DNA from: Candidatus Liptonbacteria bacterium
GTDB taxonomy: Bacteria; Patescibacteriota; Minisyncoccia; UBA6257; 2-01-FULL-56-20
Length of the DNA: 11,141 bases
NCBI GenBank assembly: GCA_016212635.1
Contig: JACRFR010000001.1
Span: forward strand, 1-11,141
Direction: 5' to 3'
Made by a program: the position numbers and the translations under genes. The notes under the pieces were generated by a model, which saw only the letters and a list, made by a program, of their open reading frames with translations, made no database searches and was not told where the DNA came from. Shown piece by piece: positions 1-4,996 of the stretch (its first letter is position 1; every line of letters begins with the position of its first letter).

Positions 1-177
1 GCGGGCAGGCAGGTGCGGGGCAAGCTTGGAGCCGCCTGTCCGCCTCCGGCGGATAATCCAGGTGGGAATACTGAATGGATCCCGGATATTTTTCACAGCT
101 CTGAAAAATTCCGGGATGACCCGAGGACGCAGCAAGCTGACTGGGTATGAACCCTAAAAGAGAATCAATCATAGCAA
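1..177. repeat. REP-like intergenic repeat, copy A (left end cut by window)
   Basis: This stretch matches 8017-8184 with three mismatches over the first 168 bases (positions 39, 54 and 142); after one small indel a short match (CATAGCA) follows. It holds an imperfect palindrome at 79-117, with outer arms ATCCCGG and CCGGGAT and an A/T-rich interior, that can fold into a long hairpin. The complete copy starts GTCATTCCGG and this half ends CCGGGATGAC, so about 29 bases of the unit lie left of the window. No coding potential is seen. Similar composite inverted repeats are common in intergenic DNA of many bacteria. The function is unknown. Confidence 0.85.
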
Positions 178-212
178 TTTTGAGAAAATCGTAGGACTAT
201 TCGGACAAAACC

Positions 213-308
213 ATGAAAACCATTGAAGAATTGACCCAAAGAATAATTGCTTTTCGGGACGCACGGGACTGGAAGGAGCTTCGGGATTTCTCAAAAAATT
301 ACTGCTGA
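213..308 (+). pseudogene. MazG-like pyrophosphohydrolase, N-terminal remnant A
   Basis: An ATG at 213 opens 31 codons ending at TGA 306. The first 22 residues (MKTIEELTQRIIAFRDARDW) read like the start of MazG-type nucleotide pyrophosphohydrolases, which begin with a helix followed by FRDERDWKQFH. After DWK the resemblance stops, and the rest of the roughly 100-residue helical domain, including the metal-binding EExxE motif, is absent. The same N-terminus recurs at 1549, on the other side of the ATPase gene, with 21 identical bases running from AATAATTG to GGGACGC. I infer a decayed or partially duplicated gene. It could instead be a short expressed peptide, but nothing supports that. Confidence 0.55.
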
Positions 309-349
309 AAACCGTTGAAACAGCTTGCCTTTTCGAGTAGTATTGCAAT

Positions 350-378
350 TTGCTTGTTTAGTGGCAATTTGCTATATT
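350..378 (+). promoter_or_regulatory. Promoter of the ATPase gene, leaderless architecture
   Basis: TTGCTT at 350-355 and TATATT at 373-378 are separated by 17 bases. The -10 matches TATAAT at five of six positions; the -35 is weak at three of six. The -10 ends six bases before the ATG at 385, so transcription should begin at or next to the start codon. Confidence 0.5.
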
Positions 379-384
379 GTAGCC

Positions 385-1536
385 ATGATTGTATTTCAGC
401 GCGATCTGGAGACCCGAATTACTCCGGTCCTCTTCAAGAACAAGATGGTGGTTATTTTAGGCCCGCGACAATCAGGCAAGACCACCCTGGCTAAAAAAAT
501 TATTGACTCCCGGAGATCGGGGGGTGAATATTATGATTGCCAACTCGCCGACGTCCGAGCGCATTTTGTACTTGGTCAACCAGACCGACTTCTGCCGCTT
601 ACGCGCGGCAAAAGGATCGTGGTGTTTGATGAGGCGCAAACCATTCAAGACATCGGCAGTATTCTCAAGGCCTATCACGATACCTATCCCGAGGTTCAGA
701 TCGTAGCCACAGGATCGTCGTCATTCGATCTGGCCAACAAGATCAAAGAGCCGATGACCGGGCGAGCGTATGAGTTTACCCTTCTGCCGCTTTCCTTACA
801 TGAGATAACTTCCGCGCGGCCCGACATAAAGCGGGCGGACCTTTTGTCCCTTATGCAATTTGGCTCGTATCCCGCGGTGGTGGCCGCCGAGACCATGGAC
901 GAAAAATTGTTCGCCATCAAGAACATTGCCACCAACTATCTATACAAAGATATTTTCACATTCGAAACGATCCGCAACCCCAAGATATTTGAGGACCTGT
1001 TGAAAATGCTGGCCCTGCAAGTCGGTTCTTTAGTATCGGTCAACGAACTATCGCTGGGCTTGGGCGTAACCCGAGCGACAGTCAATCGATATTTGGCCTT
1101 GCTGGAGCAGTCTTTCATCATGAAGCGAATCTATTCTTTTTCCAACAACCCCCGAAACGAAATAAAAAAGGGGTTCAAGGTTTTTTTTCTTGATACGGGG
1201 GTGCGCAACGCGTTGGTGGACATTGCGTCCCCCATGACAACGCGCAGTGACCGGGGAGCGATATTTGAGAACTTTTTTATCAGTGAGCGCATGAAAAAAG
1301 GTTCTCTGGAGATCTTCCCCCCCGAAATTATGTTTTGGAGGTCGCGTACCGGGGCCGAGATCGATGTAATAGAAAAAAACGGCGCCGCCATCTCCGCCTT
1401 TGAGTGCAAATGGAAAGACGCCGTTTCTGCTCCCGCACAGTTTGCCAAAGCATATCCGCAAGCCAAATTTGAGTCGGTCGCCGCGGATAGCATGGTATCT
1501 CCCCGATCACAAAATTATTGGCCGAAACGGGCCTAA
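385..1536 (+). CDS. AAA ATPase with DUF4143 C-terminal domain
   Basis: This is a 383-residue P-loop ATPase of the AAA_14/DUF4143 class, widespread and poorly understood. Walker A is GPRQSGKTT (residues 26-34), Walker B is RIVVFDEAQ (77-85), and a sensor-like ATGSSS lies at 108-113. Residues from about 190 form the DUF4143 part, with a winged-helix-like stretch at about 218-250. The end carries EID (325-327) and ECK (340-342), spaced like a PD-(D/E)XK nuclease fold core. Length is usual for the family, so the gene looks intact. I chose ATG 385 over an upstream TTG (325) because the protein family starts close to the 'LETRI' segment, and a -10 box sits exactly 6 nt before ATG 385. It is soluble, with no signal peptide. 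MazG-like fragments lie on both sides. Members are sometimes proposed as toxin-antitoxin or DNA-handling factors; no partner is visible here. Confidence 0.9.
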   Translation: MIVFQRDLETRITPVLFKNKMVVILGPRQSGKTTLAKKIIDSRRSGGEYYDCQLADVRAHFVLGQPDRLLPLTRGKRIVVFDEAQTIQDIGSILKAYHDTYPEVQIVATGSSSFDLANKIKEPMTGRAYEFTLLPLSLHEITSARPDIKRADLLSLMQFGSYPAVVAAETMDEKLFAIKNIATNYLYKDIFTFETIRNPKIFEDLLKMLALQVGSLVSVNELSLGLGVTRATVNRYLALLEQSFIMKRIYSFSNNPRNEIKKGFKVFFLDTGVRNALVDIASPMTTRSDRGAIFENFFISERMKKGSLEIFPPEIMFWRSRTGAEIDVIEKNGAAISAFECKWKDAVSAPAQFAKAYPQAKFESVAADSMVSPRSQNYWPKRA

Positions 1537-1548
1537 TGTAACAAATTT

Positions 1549-1623
1549 ATGAAAGACATAGCGGAATTGACCGAGAAAATAATTGCTTTTCGGGACGCGC
1601 GGGATTGGAAGTAATTTCACAAT
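1549..1623 (+). pseudogene. MazG-like pyrophosphohydrolase, N-terminal remnant B with nonsense codon
   Basis: Starting 12 bases after the ATPase stop, ATG 1549 encodes MKDIAELTEKIIAFRDARDWK, then TAA at 1612, then in the same frame F-H-N. In MazG-like proteins this segment normally reads RDWKQFHxP, so the TAA sits where a glutamine codon (CAA) is expected: a single C-to-T change would explain it. Beyond FHN the frame no longer resembles the family and the catalytic EExxE region is missing, so the copy is both stopped and truncated. Together with remnant A (213-308) it suggests duplication and decay of one gene around the ATPase. Family assignment rests on a short segment. Confidence 0.6.
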
Positions 1624-1754
1624 CAGCAGAGGGTCAAGTGGCGCCTGGGGCACGCCAAACACTGCGCCTGCTATCTCATTCCGGAAAAGCTGCTAGCCCC
1701 AACGAAACCCATTCCCCGTCTCGCTCGCCCTTACCATATCTCTCCTTAGTCCTT

Positions 1755-1800
1755 TATCCCCTTATTCGCTTATTCGTACGAATAAGCGAATAAGGGGATA
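1755..1800. repeat. Perfect 46-bp palindrome
   Basis: The 46 bases are exactly self-complementary about a centre between 1777 and 1778 (TTCGT|ACGAA), with no unpaired loop. Each arm contains the direct repeat TTATTCGCTTATTCG. The motif CGAATAAGCGAAT (1779-1791) recurs at 2281-2293, after the next gene. As RNA it would form a long hairpin and could terminate or bracket transcripts; as DNA it could extrude a cruciform. The rest of the 322-base gap between the ATPase and the 110-codon gene holds only remnant B and a promoter. Confidence 0.9.
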
Positions 1801-1822
1801 CCAGCTAAGCTGTCGCGCGTCT

Positions 1823-1852
1823 TTGCGCAAATCGGGCACGGGGTGGTAATAT
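1823..1852 (+). promoter_or_regulatory. G-rich promoter element upstream of the 110-codon gene
   Basis: TTGCGC (1823-1828) and TAATAT (1847-1852) are 18 bases apart, and the latter ends six bases before ATG 1859. The 24 bases 1823-1846 match 4604-4627 at 20 positions, including CGGGGTGG. The arrangement suggests a shared promoter module and a leaderless transcript. The hexamers themselves are weak matches to consensus. Confidence 0.45.
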
Positions 1853-1858
1853 TGTTTA

Positions 1859-2191
1859 ATGGAATTTGCAGGCCGACTCAATCCGGGATATGAGTTTATG
1901 AAGGATCCGGAGCTACTGGAGCTTCAGCTTTGTTTGGATGCTTATGTTACCGCGGAAGGCGCGGAGGGAAGAGTGAAGGTACGACAAGAATTCCCCCGCC
2001 TGCTACGCAATGCATTAGAAGGTGTTAGAAACGACCCCAGAAGAGCGGCTTTGTTATTTAAGTTTCTACAAGTCAATATCAAGATGAACTACGCTGGCGG
2101 GATAGGTAAAGATATGAATAATCCCGTAATTAAAGCGATTGATCGAGCAAACAATCGACTAGCTAAACTGTACCCGCACCTGTATCAATAA
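1859..2191 (+). CDS. Hypothetical protein, 110 residues
   Basis: I do not recognise this gene. The product is 110 residues, probably soluble and mostly helical, with no membrane segment, signal peptide or cysteine motif beyond one Cys in LQLCLD (about residue 25). A central stretch reads RLLRNALEGVRNDPRRAALLFKFLQVNIKMNY, and the C-terminus repeats NRLAKLYPHLY-like helix features. The start at 1859 is supported by a -10-like TAATAT six bases upstream; an internal Met at residue 14 is an alternative. It stands alone between a 46-bp palindrome and a pyrimidine-rich spacer. Four of its arginine codons are AGA, while the following genes favour CGN codons, which hints at a different history. That it is a real gene is likely but not proven. 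Confidence 0.6.
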   Translation: MEFAGRLNPGYEFMKDPELLELQLCLDAYVTAEGAEGRVKVRQEFPRLLRNALEGVRNDPRRAALLFKFLQVNIKMNYAGGIGKDMNNPVIKAIDRANNRLAKLYPHLYQ

Positions 2192-2250
2192 CCCCCTCGT
2201 ATCCTCCTGCCCCTATTTTCTCTCTCCCCGCCACCATCTCTAATTCCCTC

Positions 2251-2293
2251 CTTCGCTAAAGTTACGGACGGGCAGGCGCGCGAATAAGCGAAT
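2251..2293. repeat. Degenerate CTAAAG repeat and echo of the palindrome arm
   Basis: CTTCGCTAAAGTTACGGACG (from 2251) is a diverged relative of segments at 3986-4015 and 4570-4600, which share CTRAAGCTACSK. It is followed directly by CGAATAAGCGAAT (2281-2293), the arm sequence of the 46-bp palindrome 490 bases upstream. The preceding spacer, 2192-2250, is strongly pyrimidine-rich and contains nothing else I can name. Confidence 0.45.
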
Positions 2294-2299
2294 GGTTGT

Positions 2300-2328
2300 T
2301 TGAGCTTAACGATAAACGCTGGTACTAT
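2300..2328 (+). promoter_or_regulatory. Promoter of the Nudix-Gre operon
   Basis: TTGAGC (2300-2305) and TACTAT (2323-2328) are separated by exactly 17 bases; each matches consensus at four of six positions. The ATG at 2337 begins eight bases after the -10, so the 5' leader would be absent or a few bases long. No Shine-Dalgarno sequence is present. Confidence 0.5.
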
Positions 2329-2336
2329 ACCGACTT

Positions 2337-2744
2337 ATGGCCAATACATTGGAATTGGTGGTGCGGATGGTAATCATCTATCGGCGGAGGATGTTGTTTT
2401 GCCGGATGAAAGGGCAAAAGTGGTTTTTCTTGCCGGGTGGGCACACGGAGTTCGGGGAGCGAATTCTAAAAACACTCCGGCGGGAGCTAAAAGAAGAGCT
2501 GGGCGTGCGGGAGCGCTCCGCTCGGCTGATCGGCACCGCGGAAAATATCTATCTGGACCGGAAGTACGGCCGGGATCGAAAGCGGCACGAGATCAACTTT
2601 GTGTTCCGGGTAAAACTAAGCGAGTACGCACTGCGGTCACGGGAGGGACATATTGAATTTGTCTGGCTGACGCTTGCGGAACTCCGGCGCGCCCGCGTGC
2701 TGCCGGCGCCGATCAAGCGTTTAATCTTACGCACAGTGTCTTAG
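2337..2744 (+). CDS. Nudix hydrolase
   Basis: This 135-residue protein hydrolyses a nucleoside diphosphate linked to some moiety X. The Nudix box GX5EX7REUXEEXGU is complete: G35, E41, R49-E50-L51, E53-E54, G56-V57. The conserved REUXEE glutamates bind the divalent metal ion. The protein is basic and soluble, and comprises the Nudix fold alone, with no extra domain, so the substrate (oxidised dNTP, ADP-ribose, nucleotide sugar or other) cannot be told. The start is ATG 2337, supported by the promoter just upstream; a 118-codon reading in another frame (2300-2656) is its shadow. It is first in an operon with an unknown 225-residue gene (10-nt gap) and a Gre factor. Confidence 0.9.
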   Translation: MANTLELVVRMVIIYRRRMLFCRMKGQKWFFLPGGHTEFGERILKTLRRELKEELGVRERSARLIGTAENIYLDRKYGRDRKRHEINFVFRVKLSEYALRSREGHIEFVWLTLAELRRARVLPAPIKRLILRTVS

Positions 2745-2754
2745 GAAAACCTTT

Positions 2755-3432
2755 ATGTTTGCTCGAATTATCGGATTTCTTCTGCGGCCGCTCATTCGGC
2801 CCATACGTTATGGCGCCCTGAAGCTGATGAAGAAAGTGCGCGCGCCGAACGATCGGCGCCCAATCATCGCAACCTCCGACCATATCTTGAGTGAGTTCGT
2901 GCTCCCTTTGGTATTCAACTTATTCCAGGAAGACAAGTTCCGGGAGCGGGCGTCATTTTCCAAACTTCCCACGGTGGAGCACGACCGTATTTTTAACGAG
3001 TTGGAAGTTGCGGGAATATGCCTAGCCATGTTTTATCTGCGCGCGGTCAAGTCTCTGGTCCGGCCGGAGAATTACCATTTCTGGCAGGAAGTAGAGGAGC
3101 ATTTGCCCAAGCAGTTGCAAAAAATAATGTTAGGTTTTGGGATATCTGGATCTAACGCTAAGTTGATGAGACAGCTCGTGGACATGAGGCGCGCGGAGTA
3201 TGAGGAGTTGGCGAAGATAGCACAAAATATCAACATAGAACACGACGAGGAATTCCGTGCCCTGCCGCCAGAAATGAAATGGTTCGCCGCCGCGATGCAG
3301 GCCACCGCGGTCGGTACGGTCAAGCATATCCGGCGCGGCAAATATCAAGAAAAAGAGCCGCTGGTCCAGTATCTGGTCGAGTGGCTGATGCGCCTCCGGC
3401 GGAAGATCAGTAGGCTGGTGAAGAATCTTTAA
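2755..3432 (+). CDS. Hypothetical protein, 225 residues, between Nudix and Gre genes
   Basis: I do not recognise a family. The 225-residue product begins with a basic, hydrophobic N-terminus (FARIIGFLLRPLIRPIRYGALKLMKK) that could be an amphipathic membrane-binding helix. The rest is predicted mainly helical, with acidic stretches around residues 160-175 (NIEHDEEFRALPPEM) and a strongly basic C-terminal helix (RLRRKISRLVKNL). No catalytic motif, cysteine cluster or clear transmembrane span is visible. AGGA lies about nine bases before ATG 2755, one of the few Shine-Dalgarno-like sites in this window, as expected for an internal operon gene. The close spacing on both sides (10 and 8 nt) suggests co-expression with the Nudix enzyme and the Gre factor. 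Function unknown. Confidence 0.75.
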   Translation: MFARIIGFLLRPLIRPIRYGALKLMKKVRAPNDRRPIIATSDHILSEFVLPLVFNLFQEDKFRERASFSKLPTVEHDRIFNELEVAGICLAMFYLRAVKSLVRPENYHFWQEVEEHLPKQLQKIMLGFGISGSNAKLMRQLVDMRRAEYEELAKIAQNINIEHDEEFRALPPEMKWFAAAMQATAVGTVKHIRRGKYQEKEPLVQYLVEWLMRLRRKISRLVKNL

Positions 3433-3440
3433 ATTAAACC

Positions 3441-3944
3441 ATGCAAATACCACGGAGAAAATCAGATGAGTTGCGGCGGCGGCCGGAAGGCCCAATTCAC
3501 TTATCCCAGGGTGGGCTGGAACAGCTAAAGGCGCGCCTGGCGGCGATCAAGCGAGCCCTGCCGGAACTTATCTCCGAGACGACGCGCCAGGCGGATTATG
3601 GGGACCGGTCCGATAACGCGGCCTACAGCGAGGCCAAGTCCGCGCTCCGCCGGGCCAATTGGCAAATCTTGAGCATCGAGGACCAGCTGAAGCGAGTGGT
3701 GGTTATTTCTACGGAACCCAATGCCACGGGCCGAGTCCAGTTGGGTTCTACTGTGACATTGGAAATTGGCGGGGGGCAAAAAACTTTTCAGATCCTGGGG
3801 CCGCGAGAAACCGATCCGGGCAACGGACGCATTTCTAACCTGTCCCCTCTCGGGAGCGCGCTTATGAATCGCATGGCGGGCGAGACGGTCACCATCCCGA
3901 CCAAGAACGGCCCGCAGGAGTATAAGATATTAGAGATTAGGTAG
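3441..3944 (+). CDS. GreA/GreB-family transcript cleavage factor
   Basis: This 167-residue protein should enter the RNA polymerase secondary channel and stimulate cleavage of backtracked RNA. The N-terminal coiled coil spans about residues 20-90, with the tip motif YGDRSDNAAY (53-62); D55 and D58 occupy the two acidic metal-binding positions, the second being Asp where Glu is usual. The C-terminal FKBP-like domain carries ISNLSPLGSALMNR (131-144), typical of the family. The GDRS(D/E)NA form is GreB-like, while SPLG is GreA-like, so I leave the symbol blank. It has an extra basic N-terminus of about 18 residues. Gene start ATG 3441 is 8 nt after the upstream stop; it ends the operon. Confidence 0.88.
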   Translation: MQIPRRKSDELRRRPEGPIHLSQGGLEQLKARLAAIKRALPELISETTRQADYGDRSDNAAYSEAKSALRRANWQILSIEDQLKRVVVISTEPNATGRVQLGSTVTLEIGGGQKTFQILGPRETDPGNGRISNLSPLGSALMNRMAGETVTIPTKNGPQEYKILEIR

Positions 3945-4015
3945 TGAGTAGTGAGCAGGGAGTAGGGGGCGAGGAGAGACTCGCCTGCGCTGAAGCTACG
4001 GCGTAGCAAGGGCGG
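3942..4015. repeat. Degenerate TAGTGAG tract and CTGAAGCTACGG repeat
   Basis: From 3942 the sequence reads as diverged copies of GTAGTGAGTAG, a short-period tract. It is followed at 3986-4015 by a relative of the CTAAAG repeats, containing the small hairpin GCTACGGCGTAGC. The tract produces a meaningless minus-strand reading frame. No terminator with a T-run is evident after the Gre gene. Confidence 0.5.
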
Positions 4016-4084
4016 AGATAATCGGTTTAGGAAAAATGGAAGAAAGTCGCGGACTATACCGCTAGCCAAGATCCAAGGCGCGAG

Positions 4085-4090
4085 TATAAT
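4085..4090 (+). promoter_or_regulatory. Perfect -10 box (TATAAT) six bases before ATG
   Basis: TATAAT at 4085-4090 is an exact consensus -10. Six bases (GAGTTT) separate it from ATG 4097, placing the expected transcript start on the initiation codon. No good -35 is visible 16-18 bases upstream. Confidence 0.6.
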
Positions 4091-4096
4091 GAGTTT

Positions 4097-4309
4097 ATGA
4101 AACTATGGCAGTGGTTTTTGTACGTAACCAACAACGAGGAGGAGTCCCGGCACGAGCAGATCTTCGACGTCGTCTTTTTCATCGTCAATACGATCGCGGG
4201 CTTGTTTGGTATCGCTATGTTCATTATCCACGACGAGCCGCAGTGGATACCGATCTTGATCATTGAGTACACCTGGGCCTTGGACAACATGCGCCACAAC
4301 CGGCCGTAG
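4097..4309 (+). CDS. Small membrane protein, 70 residues
   Basis: I do not recognise a named family. The product has a short N-terminus with an aromatic patch (LWQWFLYV), a charged segment NNEEESRHE (12-20), one clear transmembrane helix at about 23-45, a DEPQW loop, and a second hydrophobic stretch at about 50-62, so one or two membrane spans. It is preceded by a perfect TATAAT box six bases from the ATG and followed, after a single base, by the DUF167 gene start, so the two are almost certainly co-transcribed. The ending ALDNMRHNRP is polar and probably cytoplasmic or exposed. Function unknown. Confidence 0.7.
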   Translation: MKLWQWFLYVTNNEEESRHEQIFDVVFFIVNTIAGLFGIAMFIIHDEPQWIPILIIEYTWALDNMRHNRP

Positions 4310-4310
4310 C

Positions 4311-4529
4311 ATGAGGATATCCGTGAAAGCCAAGCCGGCGGCCAAGGAAGAGCGCGTGGAACAGATCGACGCGCTGAATTTCGTCGTCTCGGTGAAAGAG
4401 CCGCCTAGGGAGGGCCGAGCCAATCGGGCGATCACGCTAGCCCTGGCTAAACACTTCGCCGTTTCCCCCTCACAGGTTCGTCTAGTTTCCGGCTTTGCCG
4501 CCAGACAGAAAATGTTTGAGATTTTGTAG
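4311..4529 (+). CDS. DUF167 / YggU-family protein
   Basis: This 72-residue protein belongs to the DUF167 (UPF0235, YggU) family, a small conserved alpha/beta fold of unknown biochemical role. Signature segments are VKAKPAAKEERVE (5-17), VSVKEPPREGRANRAITLALAKHF (26-49; compare the family pattern APPxxGxANxxLixxLAxxF), and VRLVSGFAARQKMFEI (56-71; compare VxivsGxxSRxKxv). I use ATG 4311, one base after the upstream stop, because the family starts at this point; an earlier in-frame ATG at 4263 lies inside the upstream gene and adds unrelated residues. Length is normal to slightly short. No Shine-Dalgarno sequence is seen, so translation may be coupled to the small membrane protein. Confidence 0.9.
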   Translation: MRISVKAKPAAKEERVEQIDALNFVVSVKEPPREGRANRAITLALAKHFAVSPSQVRLVSGFAARQKMFEIL

Positions 4530-4569
4530 AAGTGATTCCGGTGGATCCCCGGTAAATCCCTCTCCCCTG

Positions 4570-4639
4570 CTTCACTAAAGCTACCTTGGCGGCGGGTTGG
4601 TTTTTGCCCAAACTGGGCGCGGGGTGGCAACACTATTCT
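4570..4639 (+). promoter_or_regulatory. CTAAAG repeat followed by G-rich promoter element
   Basis: 4570-4600 is a relative of the CTAAAG repeats. 4604-4627 matches 1823-1846 at 20 of 24 positions, including CGGGGTGG, and contains a small inverted repeat GCCC-AAACT-GGGC. TATTCT at 4634-4639 is the likely -10 (four of six). It would drive transcription of the thioredoxin/permease unit with a leader of about 120 bases. Confidence 0.4.
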
Positions 4640-4656
4640 TAGTTCGAATTCATGGA

Positions 4657-4688
4657 GGTCGGGCCTTGGGGGTTCTGAAGGCCCGGCC
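4657..4688 (+). promoter_or_regulatory. Leader hairpin before the thioredoxin/permease genes
   Basis: GGTCGGGCCTT (4657-4667) pairs with AAGGCCCGGCC (4678-4688) across an 11-bp stem with one G-U pair and a 10-base loop. No T-run follows, so it is not a standard intrinsic terminator. A tiny frame MEVGPWGF (ATG 4652, stop 4676) runs through the left arm. It could be an attenuator or an RNA element; no known riboswitch class is recognised. Confidence 0.4.
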
Positions 4689-4766
4689 TCGGATGCAATT
4701 CTTCCGGGTGTAGGTTAGTTAGAAATGGTGGTAAGATGGTTCGACCAGCTCACCATAAATGCGTTA

Positions 4767-4996
4767 ATGAAAATACAAGTCTTCGGGTCGGGTTGCCCGA
4801 CTTGCAAGAAGTTATACCAACTGACTAAGGCGGCGGTTTGTCGGCAGAAGTGGAATACATTACCGACGTTGCCCGAATGATCGAAGCGGGGCTGATGCAA
4901 AGTCCCGCTTTGGTGATCGACGGGAAAGTCGCAGTAATGGGGCGAGTGCCCGGCGCAAGCGAGCTCCAAGAAATAATCGCCCGGCATAAGGCGTGA
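4767..4996 (+). pseudogene. Thioredoxin-like CxxC protein, frameshifted
   Basis: Frame one from ATG 4767 gives MKIQVFGSGCPTCKKLYQLT and ends at TGA 4878. Frame two continues the family sequence as GLSAEVEYITD, then an MQSPALVIDGK segment with the cis-proline, to TGA 4994. Rejoined, the product is about 75 residues, normal for the small redox-active disulfide proteins (thioredoxin fold, CPTC active site) encoded beside DUF318-type permeases. The break lies around 4830-4841: KAA in frame one abuts GLS in frame two with a one-base overlap. From memory of the family I would expect a few more residues here, so a deletion of 3n+1 bases fits. No classic slippery heptamer is present. An in-frame ATG at 4725 exists, but family members start at MKI. 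The stop overlaps the permease GTG by four bases. Confidence 0.75.

Noticed and set aside
325..384. TTG start giving the ATPase 20 extra residues
   Set aside because: The extension is hydrophobic and unlike the family's N-terminus, and overlaps the proposed promoter; ATG 385 fits better.
1605..1793. 62-codon plus-strand frame after remnant B
   Set aside because: It runs into the 46-bp palindrome, has low-complexity composition and no start signal; treated as non-coding.
3788..4069. Minus-strand 93-codon frame containing SLLTTHYLI
   Set aside because: It arises from the degenerate TAGTGAG tract and the antisense of the Gre gene; no homology is recognisable.
4263..4310. Upstream ATG for the DUF167 gene
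   Set aside because: It lies inside the preceding gene and adds 16 residues unrelated to the family; ATG 4311 matches the normal start.
4103..4633. 176-codon minus-strand frame opposite the small membrane protein and DUF167 genes
   Set aside because: Two short plus-strand genes with a promoter and a known family explain the region; the antisense frame has no recognisable motif.
4635..4750. TTCGAA/TTCGAC segments resembling a tRNA T-loop
   Set aside because: No acceptor stem, D-arm or anticodon arm can be built around them.
4830..4845. Programmed -1 ribosomal frameshift in the thioredoxin-like gene
   Set aside because: No XXXYYYZ slippery heptamer is present and some expected residues seem lost at the junction, so mutation or sequencing error is more likely.
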